The notes: generated by a model from the letters alone, not told the origin. A stretch of 64,000 nt of DNA from Aureivirga sp. CE67 (GCF_015767245.1 NZ_JADOTV010000022.1:1-64000), one strand, 5' to 3'. Shown: positions 17,087 to 26,125, numbered from the stretch's first letter. Translations and numbers: made by a program.

Positions 17087-19084
17087 TTAAAATAAACCTT
17101 CTAATAAATTATCTTCTACTCTATTTGGCATCGTAACTTTTAAGTTTGGCTCCACCTCCATTGCTCTCTCGATAGCAAAGTTTGCTTCTTTGTTTCTTGC
17201 CCAACTTCTTCTTGCAATACCATTGTTCACATCCCAGAATAACATACGTTTTAAACGGGTATCCGCTTCTTTGGAACCATCAAGAACCATTCCGAATCCT
17301 CCATTGATAACTTCTCCCCATCCTACTCCACCTCCGTTGTGGATAGAAACCCATGTTGCTCCACGGAATGAATCTCCAATTACATTGTGAATTGCCATGT
17401 CTGCTGTGAATCTAGAACCATCATAAATGTTTGAAGTTTCTCTAAATGGAGAATCTGTTCCAGAAACATCATGATGATCTCTTCCTAATACAACTGTTCC
17501 GATTTTTCCTTCTGCAATTGCATTATTGAAAGCTTCTGCGATTTTCATTCTTCCTTCTGCATCTGCATAAAGAATTCTCGCTTGTGACCCTACAACTAAT
17601 TTATTTTCTTGAGCTCCTTTAATCCAACGGATATTATCATCCATTTGTTGTTGAATTTCTGCTGGAGACTTCTTTTTAATTTCTTCTAAAACTTGACAAG
17701 CAATCTCGTCTGTCTTCGCTAAATCTTCTGGATCTGCTGAAGCACAAACCCAACGGAATGGTCCAAATCCGTAATCAAAACACATTGGTCCCATGATATC
17801 TTGCACATAAGAAGGATATTTGAAATCAATACCATTTTCTGCAAAAATATCTGCACCTGCTCTACTTGCCTCTAATAAGAAAGCATTTCCATAATCAAAG
17901 AAATAAGTTCCTTTTGCTGCATGGTTATTTACTGCTGCTGCATGTCTTCTTAAAGTTTCTTGTACTTTTTCTTTGAATAACTCAGGTTCGTTCGCCATCA
18001 TTTCATTTGCTTCTTCAAAAGAAACTCCAACTGGATAATATCCTCCAGCCCATGGATTATGTAATGAAGTCTGATCAGAACCTAAATCAATATAAACTCC
18101 TTCTTTATCAAAATGCTCCCAAACATCTACAACATTTCCTTGATAAGCAATCGAAACAACTTCTTTGTTTTCTTTTGCTTTAAGAACTCTCTTTGTTAAT
18201 GCATCTAAATCTGTAATCACTTCATCAACCCATCCTTGTGAATGACGTGTATGAGTAGCTTTTGGATTTACCTCAGCAACTACAGAAACACATCCTGCAA
18301 TGTTACCTGCTTTTGGCTGCGCTCCACTCATACCTCCTAATCCAGAAGTAACAAATAATTTTCCTGCTAATCCTTCTCCATCTTTAGAAATCTTTCTTCC
18401 AGCATTTAAAACAGTAATTGTTGTTCCATGTACAATTCCTTGTGGACCAATATACATATAACTTCCTGCTGTCATCTGTCCGTATTGTGTTACACCTAAA
18501 GCATTGAATTTTTCCCAATCATCTTGCTTAGAATAGTTAGGAATCATCATACCATTTGTAACTACAACTCTTGGAGCTTCCGAATGCGAAGGAAATAATC
18601 CCATTGGATGTCCAGAATACATTACTAAAGTTTGCTCATCTGTCATTTCAGCTAAATATTGCATCGTCAACAGATATTGCGCCCAGTTTTGGAATACAGC
18701 TCCATTTCCTCCATAAGTAATTAACTCATGTGGATGTTGTGCAACTGCATAATCCAAATTGTTTTGAATCATATGCATAATTGCTTTCGCTTGCTCCGAT
18801 TTCCCTGGATACTCTTCAATTGGACGAGCATACATTTTATAATCTGGACGGTAGCGATACATATAGATTCTTCCGTAAGTTTCTAACTCTTGTGCAAATT
18901 CTTTTGCTAAAACTTCGTGTTGTTCTTTATCAAAATAACGTAAAGCATTACGAATTGCTAATTGTTTCTCTTCTTTTGAAAGAATATCTTTACGTTTTGG
19001 TGCATGATTTATAGAAGTATCATAAGGTTTTTCTGTAGGAATTTCCTGAGGAATACCTTGTAATATTTGTTCTTGAAATGTCAT
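17087..19084 (-). CDS. hutU: Urocanate hydratase
   Basis: Urocanase (665 residues) converts urocanate to imidazolonepropionate in histidine degradation, using tightly bound NAD as electrophile. Family signatures seen are GSYMYIGPQGIVHGT, GKLFVTSGLGGMSGAQPKA and LGRDHHDVSGTDSPFRETSN. At about 665 residues it is longer than the 555-residue proteobacterial form, as is common for Bacteroidota enzymes. The start at 19084 is chosen because the earlier in-frame ATG (19111) overlaps the promoter -7 element. The other hut genes are not next to it, so the pathway must be completed elsewhere. Confidence 0.96.
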   Translation of the reverse strand: MTFQEQILQGIPQEIPTEKPYDTSINHAPKRKDILSKEEKQLAIRNALRYFDKEQHEVLAKEFAQELETYGRIYMYRYRPDYKMYARPIEEYPGKSEQAKAIMHMIQNNLDYAVAQHPHELITYGGNGAVFQNWAQYLLTMQYLAEMTDEQTLVMYSGHPMGLFPSHSEAPRVVVTNGMMIPNYSKQDDWEKFNALGVTQYGQMTAGSYMYIGPQGIVHGTTITVLNAGRKISKDGEGLAGKLFVTSGLGGMSGAQPKAGNIAGCVSVVAEVNPKATHTRHSQGWVDEVITDLDALTKRVLKAKENKEVVSIAYQGNVVDVWEHFDKEGVYIDLGSDQTSLHNPWAGGYYPVGVSFEEANEMMANEPELFKEKVQETLRRHAAAVNNHAAKGTYFFDYGNAFLLEASRAGADIFAENGIDFKYPSYVQDIMGPMCFDYGFGPFRWVCASADPEDLAKTDEIACQVLEEIKKKSPAEIQQQMDDNIRWIKGAQENKLVVGSQARILYADAEGRMKIAEAFNNAIAEGKIGTVVLGRDHHDVSGTDSPFRETSNIYDGSRFTADMAIHNVIGDSFRGATWVSIHNGGGVGWGEVINGGFGMVLDGSKEADTRLKRMLFWDVNNGIARRSWARNKEANFAIERAMEVEPNLKVTMPNRVEDNLLEGLF

Positions 19085-19108
19085 TGTAAAATTCTTTTTA
19101 AGGATTTC

Positions 19109-19139
19109 CAAATTTACATGTTTTTATTTAGCTGAAAAA
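19109..19139 (-). promoter_or_regulatory. Promoter of hutU
   Basis: On the minus strand TAAATTTG (19109-19116) is a perfect -7 element with TTTT (19136-19139) exactly 19 nt upstream. Transcription would begin near 19102, giving a leader of about 18 nt. Confidence 0.65.
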
Positions 19140-19154
19140 CCGATACTTCAAAGA

Positions 19155-19799
19155 TTATTTTTGAAAAGGACTTTCTACTCCCATCGCTTTCGGATCCATC
19201 ATCGTATAATCGTCAGAAACCGCAAAAACACTATCATCTAATTTTTTCTCTTTTATAGAATCTAGCGTAACTTTCATCTGCATTCCGCCTACATTTGTTG
19301 TGTATTCTAAAGGCATTCCGTCCACTGGAACTAAAAACACATTAAATTTATTTGGTAATTCTTCCGTATACCATAATTCTACTTGATTTTCTCCCTGATC
19401 AAAAGTTACTTTTTTCGCTTTATATCCTTTGATCATTTTTGTTTCATTGGTATGTTTTAAATTCACTTTATCCACATCCATTTTCTCTTCTTTTAGATCG
19501 AATTTCATTCCCATTTTCTGACCATTCATATCCAAAAGCATACTAAGTTCTTGTTTGTTATCATCTGCAATAAAAGTTTGCATACCTCCCATCATTTCTT
19601 GTTCTATCTTGAACATATCTCCTTTTCTATAGGCTGTAGAAAATTTCGGTAATTGATCTTTATAATCCATCATTTCATCAGGAAGATGTAAATATTCATA
19701 TTTATACACCAAAACTCCTTCAAAATCTTTTTGAGCTTCCATTTTTTCTACACTCATCAGACTCATTGCAAACAAAAAGAATACGATAATTTTTTTCAT
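19155..19799 (-). CDS. Exported DUF4412 protein
   Basis: Exported protein of 214 residues with a signal peptide ending MEAQ (about residue 22). The mature part resembles DUF4412 domains: FEGVLVYKYEY, then GDMFKIEQEMMGG, KGYKAKKVTF and VELWYTEELP. It is rich in methionine (GGMQ, GQKMGMKF), as is common in this family. It is predicted to be periplasmic or surface-exposed; its function is unknown. It lies upstream of hutU but is separated from it by the hutU promoter. Confidence 0.8.
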   Translation of the reverse strand: MKKIIVFFLFAMSLMSVEKMEAQKDFEGVLVYKYEYLHLPDEMMDYKDQLPKFSTAYRKGDMFKIEQEMMGGMQTFIADDNKQELSMLLDMNGQKMGMKFDLKEEKMDVDKVNLKHTNETKMIKGYKAKKVTFDQGENQVELWYTEELPNKFNVFLVPVDGMPLEYTTNVGGMQMKVTLDSIKEKKLDDSVFAVSDDYTMMDPKAMGVESPFQK

Positions 19800-20172
19800 G
19801 ATTCGACTATTTTAAAATTCACTTTAAGTTACTCAATTTAAAAACCATAGATTCTTACAGAAATGTTATAAATATTCTCTTTATACTTTTTTACTAAAAG
19901 ATTTTCAACAACAGAAACTTCCTCTTTTCAAACTTTTATTTTTTTAGTAGAACTCGTTTAAGCTTTTTTACTAAAACTAGGAGTTTCATATGATGTTTAT
20001 TAATGGTGAAGGGAAAAATTTTCAGCATAGCCTTAGCTATGGTTAAAATTTTTCACAAGTCAGTAATGAACATGCTTGAAACGAATTTTGATTTAAAAAG
20101 TTTAAATGAGTTCGTATTTAAAATTGTATTTTTGATTTAGAAAAAATTGTTTTCAATTTAAAATAGAAATTT
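19800..20172. other. Divergent spacer with a long palindrome
   Basis: The spacer between the DUF4412 gene and the M3 peptidase gene is dominated by a long imperfect inverted repeat (19950-20113). No open reading frame or strong promoter match is visible. Confidence 0.75.
19950..20113. repeat. Long imperfect palindrome (hairpin element)
   Basis: The outer arms GAACTCGTTTAAGCTTTTTT (from 19950) and, at the other end, the complement of GAACTCATTTAAACTTTTT match. Inner blocks also match (GTTTCATATGATGTTTATTAAT with GTTTCAAGCATGTTCATTACT), and the apex is CATAGC-CTTA-GCTATG. The whole 164 bp would fold into one long hairpin. No homologue was seen elsewhere in the window. Confidence 0.75.
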
Positions 20173-22197
20173 ATGAATCCGTTATTAAAAGATTTTAATA
20201 CTTTATATACTACAGCTCCTTTCAAGAGCATAAAAAATAGTGATTTCGAACCTGCTTTTAAAGAAGGAATTACTTTAGCAAAACAAGAAATCGATGCAAT
20301 TACTGAAAATGAAGAAAAACCAACTTTTGAAAATACCATTGAAGCTTTAGAGTTTAGTGGAGGTCAATTAGACCGAATCTCTTCTATTTTTTTCAATTTA
20401 AACAGTGCTGAAACAAATGAAGAAATTCAGAAAATTGCACAAATTGTTTCGCCACTTCTTTCTGAGTTTTCAAATGATATTCGCTTAAATGAAAAATTAT
20501 TTCTTCGTGTAAAAGCAGTTTATGAGCAAAGAAATGATTTAGATTTAAATGAAGAACAAATGATGCTTTTAGAAAAAAAGTATAAAGGTTTTTCAAGAAA
20601 TGGAGCTAACTTAAACGAGGAAGATAAAAACAAACTTCGTGAAATTGATAAGCAACTTTCACAACTTTCTTTAAAATTTGGAGAAAATGTTCTTGCAGAA
20701 ACGAATGCTTTTGAAATGCATTTGACAAATGAAGAAGATCTAGCTGGTTTACCTGACGGAGCAAAAGAAGCTGCTGCAATGTTAGCAAAACAAAAAGGAA
20801 AAGATGGTTGGATGATTTCTTTAGATTATCCAAGTTATGTTCCTTTTATGACTTATGCTGATAATAGAGAACTTCGTCAAAAATTGGCAATTGCTTTTGG
20901 TGCAAAAGCTTTTCAGAAAAATGAATTCAACAATGAAGAAAATGTTCTAAAAATTGCAAAACTTCGTTATGAGAGAGCAAATCTTTTAGGATATAAAACG
21001 CATGCTGATTTTGTTCTAGAAGAAAGAATGGCAGAAAATCCTGAAACTGTTTTTACATTCTTGGATGATTTATTGGTAAAAGCAAAACCTGCTGCTGAAA
21101 AAGATTTCAAGCAATTGGAAGAAATGGCTAAAGAAGATGGAATTTCTTCTTTAGAAAAATGGGATGGAGCTTATTATGGTGAAAAACTAAAAACAAAACT
21201 TTTCAATTTTGATCAAGAGCAATTGAAACCTTATTTCAAATTGGAAAATGTTTTAAATGGAGTTTTCACGATTTCTAATAAATTATATGATTTAAATTTT
21301 GAGGAAATTAATGATATCGACAAGTATCATGAAGATGTGATGACTTATAAAGTAACAGATAATGATGGAAATTTCATTGCTGTTTTCTATGCAGATTTCT
21401 TCCCAAGAGAAGGAAAACGTGGTGGAGCTTGGATGACTTCTTACAAAAGTCAATGGAAAAAAGATGGAGAAAATTCTCGCCCACATATTTCTATCGTTTG
21501 TAATTTCACGAAACCAACAGAAACAAAACCATCTCTTCTAACTTTCAATGAAGTTACAACACTTTTTCATGAATTTGGTCATGCACTTCACGGAATGTTA
21601 GCAAATACAACGTACCCAAGTTTATCAGGAACTAGCGTTTCTTGGGATTTTGTAGAATTACCAAGTCAAGTTTTTGAAAACTGGTGTTATGAGGAAGAAG
21701 CTCTAAATCTTTTTGCGAAACATTATGAGACAGAAGAATTAATTCCAATGGAATTGGTAGAAAAAATCAAAGCTTCTGCAAATTTCTTAGAAGGAATGCA
21801 AACGGTTCGTCAATTGAGTTTCGGACTTCTAGATATGGATTGGCATGGTAAAAATCCAATGGAAATCGAAGATGTAAAAAAATACGAATCAGAAGCTTTT
21901 GAGAGTACAAAATTATATCCAGATGTAGCAGAAAACTGTATGAGTACCGCATTTTCTCATATTTTCCAAGGTGGATATTCTTCTGGTTATTATTCTTATA
22001 AATGGGCGGAAGTTTTAGATGCAGATGCTTTTGCTTATTTCAAAGAAAATGGAATTTTTAATCATGAAATTGCAACTAAATTCAAAAATACAGTTCTTTC
22101 GCAAGGTGGTTCAATTAAACCAATGGAACTTTATGAAGAGTTTAGAGGAAAAAAACCAGATAATACAGCTTTATTGAAGCGTGCTGGATTGATTTAA
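20173..22197 (+). CDS. dcp: M3-family zinc metallopeptidase (Dcp-like)
   Basis: Peptidase of 674 residues of family M3 (peptidyl-dipeptidase Dcp/oligopeptidase A type). The zinc site HEFGHALHG lies near residue 463-471, preceded by TFNEVTTLFHEFGH, and the C-terminal FSHIFQGGYSSGYYSYKWAEVLDADAF block is typical. There is no signal peptide, so it should be cytoplasmic and trim short peptides. It begins about 60 bp after the long palindrome and ends in a hairpin terminator. Confidence 0.93.
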   Translation: MNPLLKDFNTLYTTAPFKSIKNSDFEPAFKEGITLAKQEIDAITENEEKPTFENTIEALEFSGGQLDRISSIFFNLNSAETNEEIQKIAQIVSPLLSEFSNDIRLNEKLFLRVKAVYEQRNDLDLNEEQMMLLEKKYKGFSRNGANLNEEDKNKLREIDKQLSQLSLKFGENVLAETNAFEMHLTNEEDLAGLPDGAKEAAAMLAKQKGKDGWMISLDYPSYVPFMTYADNRELRQKLAIAFGAKAFQKNEFNNEENVLKIAKLRYERANLLGYKTHADFVLEERMAENPETVFTFLDDLLVKAKPAAEKDFKQLEEMAKEDGISSLEKWDGAYYGEKLKTKLFNFDQEQLKPYFKLENVLNGVFTISNKLYDLNFEEINDIDKYHEDVMTYKVTDNDGNFIAVFYADFFPREGKRGGAWMTSYKSQWKKDGENSRPHISIVCNFTKPTETKPSLLTFNEVTTLFHEFGHALHGMLANTTYPSLSGTSVSWDFVELPSQVFENWCYEEEALNLFAKHYETEELIPMELVEKIKASANFLEGMQTVRQLSFGLLDMDWHGKNPMEIEDVKKYESEAFESTKLYPDVAENCMSTAFSHIFQGGYSSGYYSYKWAEVLDADAFAYFKENGIFNHEIATKFKNTVLSQGGSIKPMELYEEFRGKKPDNTALLKRAGLI

Positions 22198-22239
22198 CTT
22201 CGACTACGTTCAGTTATCGATTAAGATATTTAAAAATAG

Positions 22240-22275
22240 AAAAACCTATGAACGACAATTCATAGGTTTTTCTTT
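22240..22275 (+). terminator. Bidirectional-type terminator
   Basis: AAAACCTATGAA (22241-22252) pairs with TTCATAGGTTTT around a short loop, and A/T tracts lie on both sides, so it could end both the peptidase transcript and the convergent OsmC transcript. Confidence 0.8.
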
Positions 22276-22337
22276 ACAAAACTTAATAAACAGAAATAGA
22301 CTTTTCCAATTAATTATATAACTGTTCTTTTCTGTTA

Positions 22338-22754
22338 TTATTGTTCGATATATTCTACAGAGATTTCTAATTCTGCAAATTGACGGAACATTTCTAATAC
22401 TCCACAGTACTTATCTACAGATAAATCTACTACTTTTTGAATTTTATCTTTCTCGAAATCTTTTCCGAAAAATTTGAAAACCATTTTTACTTTGTCATAA
22501 GTTCTTGGGTGTTCTTCTGTAAGACTTGCTTCCATTTCTATTTTGAAAGTATCTACAGTTACACGCATTTTCTTTAAAAAAGCTGCAACATCTAATCCTG
22601 CACAACCTCCTAAACCTGAAAGCATCATTGCTTTTGGACGTAATCCTTTGTTTTCTCCTCCAAATTCTTCTCCTGCATCAATACTTACAGTTCCTCCTGG
22701 TTGCTCTGCAATTAAATGCATGTTTTCTTGCCAGCTTACTACTACTTTATCCAT
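22338..22754 (-). CDS. OsmC-family protein
   Basis: Protein of 138 residues of the OsmC/YhfA superfamily, whose members reduce organic hydroperoxides through two cysteines. The two conserved cysteines are visible in GLGGCAGLD (near residue 51) and DKYCGVLEM (near residue 117). The short form with an N-terminal AGEEFGGENKGLRPKAM stretch is of the YhfA-like type. It stands alone, convergent to the M3 peptidase gene. Confidence 0.9.
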   Translation of the reverse strand: MDKVVVSWQENMHLIAEQPGGTVSIDAGEEFGGENKGLRPKAMMLSGLGGCAGLDVAAFLKKMRVTVDTFKIEMEASLTEEHPRTYDKVKMVFKFFGKDFEKDKIQKVVDLSVDKYCGVLEMFRQFAELEISVEYIEQ

Positions 22755-22869
22755 TATGTTTTTATTTTTTTCTTTAGTCGAAAATTGTATTTATAATTTC
22801 AAATATAAAAATAGTGAATTAAGTTGTATCAAAATATCTTCTTAATTTCGAATTAATATAAAATTGTTT

Positions 22870-23034
22870 TGCGTTAGGGATTGGAGTGGTTAGCTTTTGT
22901 TTTTCAAAAATTAGAAGTTCTTGGGAAACGGAGGCGACCAACGGAAGCCAACGGATGACCTAGAAATTCTTTTTTTGAAGAACAAAACTAAAAACGGAAA
23001 GCCCGACCTGAAGTTTTAACGGAGGGAAACGCCC
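22870..23034 (-). repeat. Mosaic intergenic repeat (R1 type)
   Basis: Near-identical copy of 374-540, starting GCGTTAGGGATT and ending GGGAAACGCCC. Its right edge coincides with the TAG stop codon of the sterol desaturase gene. Confidence 0.85.
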
Positions 23035-23930
23035 TAATCTTTCTTCGTCAAAGGATATAACTCTTGCTTGATAAAATTATCTGGAAATTTCTCATCATTT
23101 TCAAATCCAATTTCAATATCTTTTCCAGAATGTGGCAAATGAAATGTTTTAAAAATCACATCCCAAATACTTAAACTAATTCCGAAATTAATTCCATCTT
23201 TCTTTTCTTTTGGTAATTCTTTCGCATGATGCCAAATATGAACTTCAGCACTATTGAAAATATACTTTAAAGGACCAAGTGGTAAACGGAAATTTGCATG
23301 ATTCAAATGCCCGATAATAATCGTGATAAAATGAACAATAATTACATCTTTCGCATCAAATCCACCGATAATTGCTAGTGGTATATACAGAAGAGATTTG
23401 TACACAAATGTTTCTGCCCAATGATAACGTAAATGTGCTGCAAATCCCATTTCTTTTACAGAATGATGTACTTTGTGGAAATTCCATAAAAAAGGAACTT
23501 TATGCAATAAAACATGTGTACACCATTGTACAAAATCCGTTATGATAAAGAAAATAAATAAACCTAAAGTTTTTGGAAGGTTATCTACATCAAAAAGTTG
23601 AAGTGAACTTACTTTTAAACCAAATACATCTAAAATATTTTTGAAAAAATGCTCAAAAGTATTGGAAAGTGCGATGAAAATAATCAGATTAAAAATGAAA
23701 AAGTTGAAAAACATATAGAAAGTATCCAGCCAAAAATCTTTTCGGAAGATTCCTTGTTTTTTACGCCATGGAAATACAATTTCTAAAAGCCAAACAGCAA
23801 TAGAAATTCCAATCAAAGCATAAAAATAATTTTGAATGGATGGTGAAGAAATTTCGTGAACTAAATAATTAAAATAATTCCCGAACGAATTTTTAAATAT
23901 AGAGATGTAGGATTCTAGTGTAAATTCCAT
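23034..23930 (-). CDS. Sterol desaturase / fatty acid hydroxylase family membrane protein
   Basis: Integral membrane di-iron enzyme of 298 residues. Several hydrophobic segments surround the histidine clusters HVLLH, HKVHH, GHLNHANF and HIWHH, which are the iron ligands of the fatty acid hydroxylase superfamily (C-H hydroxylation or desaturation of a lipid). The substrate cannot be told. It lies downstream of arsM, separated by a hairpin that may end the arsenosugar operon. An involvement in arsenolipids is only a positional idea. The preceding -7-like element (24018-24025) could give it its own transcript. Confidence 0.88.
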   Translation of the reverse strand: MEFTLESYISIFKNSFGNYFNYLVHEISSPSIQNYFYALIGISIAVWLLEIVFPWRKKQGIFRKDFWLDTFYMFFNFFIFNLIIFIALSNTFEHFFKNILDVFGLKVSSLQLFDVDNLPKTLGLFIFFIITDFVQWCTHVLLHKVPFLWNFHKVHHSVKEMGFAAHLRYHWAETFVYKSLLYIPLAIIGGFDAKDVIIVHFITIIIGHLNHANFRLPLGPLKYIFNSAEVHIWHHAKELPKEKKDGINFGISLSIWDVIFKTFHLPHSGKDIEIGFENDEKFPDNFIKQELYPLTKKD

Positions 23931-23945
23931 AATTATTCAACAACA

Positions 23946-23986
23946 TTAAAAAGTAGAAATATATCGTGGGGTAATATATTTCTACT
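23946..23986 (-). terminator. Hairpin between arsM and the desaturase gene
   Basis: A perfect 13-bp stem: AGTAGAAATATAT (23952-23964) and ATATATTTCTACT (23974-23986). On the minus strand it is followed by TTTTT, the form of an intrinsic terminator of the arsM transcript. It ends only about 16 bp before the desaturase start codon, so it could instead act within that gene's leader. Confidence 0.6.
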
Positions 23987-24017
23987 CTATAATTAATCTA
24001 TCATGTTTTAATCGAGG

Positions 24018-24025
24018 CAAAATTA
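24018..24025 (-). promoter_or_regulatory. Candidate -7 element upstream of the desaturase gene
   Basis: TAATTTTG on the minus strand matches TAnnTTTG, but no TTTG-like -33 element is present at the usual distance. A transcript from here would carry the 23952-23986 hairpin in its leader. Confidence 0.35.
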
Positions 24026-24088
24026 CAATAAATGTAATTCGCTAGATTTTTCATTTGTTAAATAATTAGACGAACTAAAAACTAATTC

Positions 24089-25057
24089 CTAACAACAACC
24101 TCCACCATCATAGTGATAAGTTGATTCTGAAATATAAATATCGTCTCTATTTAGATCTGCTAAAGCTCCAGCAGTTTTATCACAAATTGCTAAAGGTTGA
24201 TTTTGCATCATTACGTGTCCTTTTTTATCATCGAAGAAATCTTCACTTCCAAAATAAATAGCAGATTTCCCTGTAAATACACATGCTCCATCTTCTTGAA
24301 TTGGATCTTTAATCGCACAAACTTCTACACTTTCAATCATGATATTTTCATCAGTATCATAATGATTTGTATCTAAAATTCTGTACGGACGTTTTGCACG
24401 AATTTCAATAGTTCCAAATCCTACATCTGTCAACATTTTGATATAATCTTTTAAAGGAATAGAACCACTTAAACACAATGCTCTCAAACGATCATCATTT
24501 CTTAAGTTTTCTGGCATATCTTGATCACAAATTGGATCTGATAAAACCAATCTACCATGTGGTTTCAACACACGATACATTTCTTGCAATGCTTTCTTTA
24601 AATCGTCTAATTTAAAAATATTGAAAAGACAGTTTTGTGCTGCAACATCAATACTTTCATCTTCTACTGGTAAATTCAAAGCATCTCCTTTTTTCAAGTC
24701 TACAAAATCAGACTTAAACCAAGGATTTAATTCTTCTGCTTCTTTAAAATTTTTCTTTGAAGCATCTAACATTTCATCGACAATGTCAATTCCTGTTACA
24801 CCTCCTTTTTGTCTTGAGAAATAAGAGAATTGTAATAATTCCATTCCTCCACCTACTCCAACATATAGAATTTTCGGATTGTTTACCAAATCTCTTGGAT
24901 TTACAGTACTTCCACATCCGTAATTCATTTCTAACATAATTTTTGGAATTTCTAATTCAGGAAATTTCCAAACTGGAGTTGTCGTACAACATAAACCAAC
25001 ATCTGGGGTTAATGCTGCTTTCTTATATAAATCTTCTGTTGCGTCTAAATATGACAT
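24089..25057 (-). CDS. arsM: Arsenite S-adenosylmethionine methyltransferase ArsM
   Basis: Methyltransferase of 322 residues of the arsenosugar-associated ArsM type. It has the Rossmann SAM-binding motif VGVGGGMELLQ and GIDIVDEM, and conserved cysteines at C23/C24 (LCCTTTP), C48 (YGCGS), in AQNCLF, in SDPICDQD and a terminal CC pair (321-322), suited to binding trivalent arsenic. It would methylate arsenite to mono- and dimethylarsenic, the substrate for ArsS. It begins 2 bp after the purine nucleoside phosphorylase stop, so the two genes are co-transcribed. Confidence 0.9.
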   Translation of the reverse strand: MSYLDATEDLYKKAALTPDVGLCCTTTPVWKFPELEIPKIMLEMNYGCGSTVNPRDLVNNPKILYVGVGGGMELLQFSYFSRQKGGVTGIDIVDEMLDASKKNFKEAEELNPWFKSDFVDLKKGDALNLPVEDESIDVAAQNCLFNIFKLDDLKKALQEMYRVLKPHGRLVLSDPICDQDMPENLRNDDRLRALCLSGSIPLKDYIKMLTDVGFGTIEIRAKRPYRILDTNHYDTDENIMIESVEVCAIKDPIQEDGACVFTGKSAIYFGSEDFFDDKKGHVMMQNQPLAICDKTAGALADLNRDDIYISESTYHYDGGGCC

Positions 25058-25059
25058 GA

Positions 25060-25872
25060 CTAAAGTGTTTTAATTAATTGAGAAAAAAGCGTAATCATTT
25101 CCGGCTCTGCTTTTTCTGCTAAAGCCAAAATTTCTGGAATATTAATCGGTTGTAAATTATCTGGATCACAAGAATCTGTCAATACAGAAATCGCCACACA
25201 TGGAAGCTCCATATGATTTGCAGCAATCACCTCAGGAACTGTGGACATTCCGACAGCATCCGCACCAATTACTTTTAAATATCTATATTCTGCTCGTGTT
25301 TCCAAATGAGGCCCAATCACAGCTGCATAAACTCCTTCATGAAGCGTAATATCATTTTCTGCTGCAATTTGCTTTAATTTTTCGTTCATTTCTTTGTTAT
25401 ATGGCGCTGACATATCTACAAATGGATTTCCTAAAGCTTTCACTTCTGTTCCAACCAAAGGCGAACCTCCTTGCAAATTGATATGATCGTCCAATAACAT
25501 CAATGAACCTTTTTCATAATTTAAATTAATCGCTCCTGCTGCATTTGAAATCAACAACTTCTGAACTCCTAATTTCTTGAAAACTCGTATCGGAAAAACA
25601 ACCTGATTCAAAGAATATCCTTCATATAAATGATATCTTCCTTGCATCACCAAAACTTTCTTTCCTTCTAAAGTTCCGAAAAGTAATTTTCCATGATGAA
25701 ATTCCATCGTAGATTCAGGAAAATTCGGAATCTCATCATAATCAATACTAATTTCTATATCTATTTTTTCAACCAGTTTTCCTAAACCAGTTCCTAAAAC
25801 AATTCCAATTTCCGGATTCAAAATATTCTTTGATTCCAAAAATTCAACTGTTTCATTTATTTGTGTTATCAT
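25060..25872 (-). CDS. Purine-nucleoside phosphorylase (arsenosugar cluster)
   Basis: Trimeric-type purine nucleoside phosphorylase of 270 residues, which cleaves the N-glycosidic bond of purine nucleosides with phosphate. Signatures are LGTGLG, EFHHGKL, MQGRYHLYEGYS, the PHLETRAEYR substrate loop and GMSTVPEVIAANH. In this location the likely substrate is 5'-deoxy-5'-dimethylarsinoyl-adenosine made by ArsS, giving arsenoribose 1-phosphate and adenine; general purine salvage is the alternative. It is followed at once by arsM and preceded by a repeat-filled 251-bp gap. Confidence 0.9.
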   Translation of the reverse strand: MITQINETVEFLESKNILNPEIGIVLGTGLGKLVEKIDIEISIDYDEIPNFPESTMEFHHGKLLFGTLEGKKVLVMQGRYHLYEGYSLNQVVFPIRVFKKLGVQKLLISNAAGAINLNYEKGSLMLLDDHINLQGGSPLVGTEVKALGNPFVDMSAPYNKEMNEKLKQIAAENDITLHEGVYAAVIGPHLETRAEYRYLKVIGADAVGMSTVPEVIAANHMELPCVAISVLTDSCDPDNLQPINIPEILALAEKAEPEMITLFSQLIKTL

Positions 25873-25884
25873 CGTTTTCTTTTT

Positions 25885-25985
25885 TGGGCGTTCCCCTATC
25901 AGGTCGGGCTTTCCGCTATATCTTTTTTGCTAAAACAACTGAATGAAGAAAAGCAAAAAAGGATGCCACTGCAATCCCTAACGCA
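25885..25985 (+). repeat. Mosaic intergenic repeat (R2 core with R1 ends)
   Basis: It starts GGGCGTTCCCC and ends GCAATCCCTAACGC, which are the reverse complements of the R1 ends, while its core (GGTCGGGCTTTCCGCTATATCTTTTTTGCT and the AGCAAAAAAGGATGCC arm) is R2. It links the two repeat types into one family. It sits inside the arsenosugar gene cluster. Confidence 0.8.
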
Positions 25986-26090
25986 TTAATTACATTTCCA
26001 GAACATTTTCTACAATTATTCCAGATTTTTAAAAACTATCACGAGTTTATACTAGAGACAATAAACACAATTATAAATTGTGCTAAATTG

Positions 26091-26125
26091 TTCCCCTATT
26101 TTTAAAAGAGGAGCTAGGGGTGGTT
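26091..26125. repeat. Short palindromic intergenic repeat (R3 family)
   Basis: TTCCCCTATTTTTAAAAGAGGAGCTAGGGGTGG in the reverse orientation of 1554-1584; its end touches the stop codon of the glycosyltransferase gene. Confidence 0.7.

Noticed and set aside
19085-19111. Longer N-terminus for urocanate hydratase
   Set aside because: The upstream ATG at 19111 overlaps the -7 promoter element, so it would not be in the transcript.
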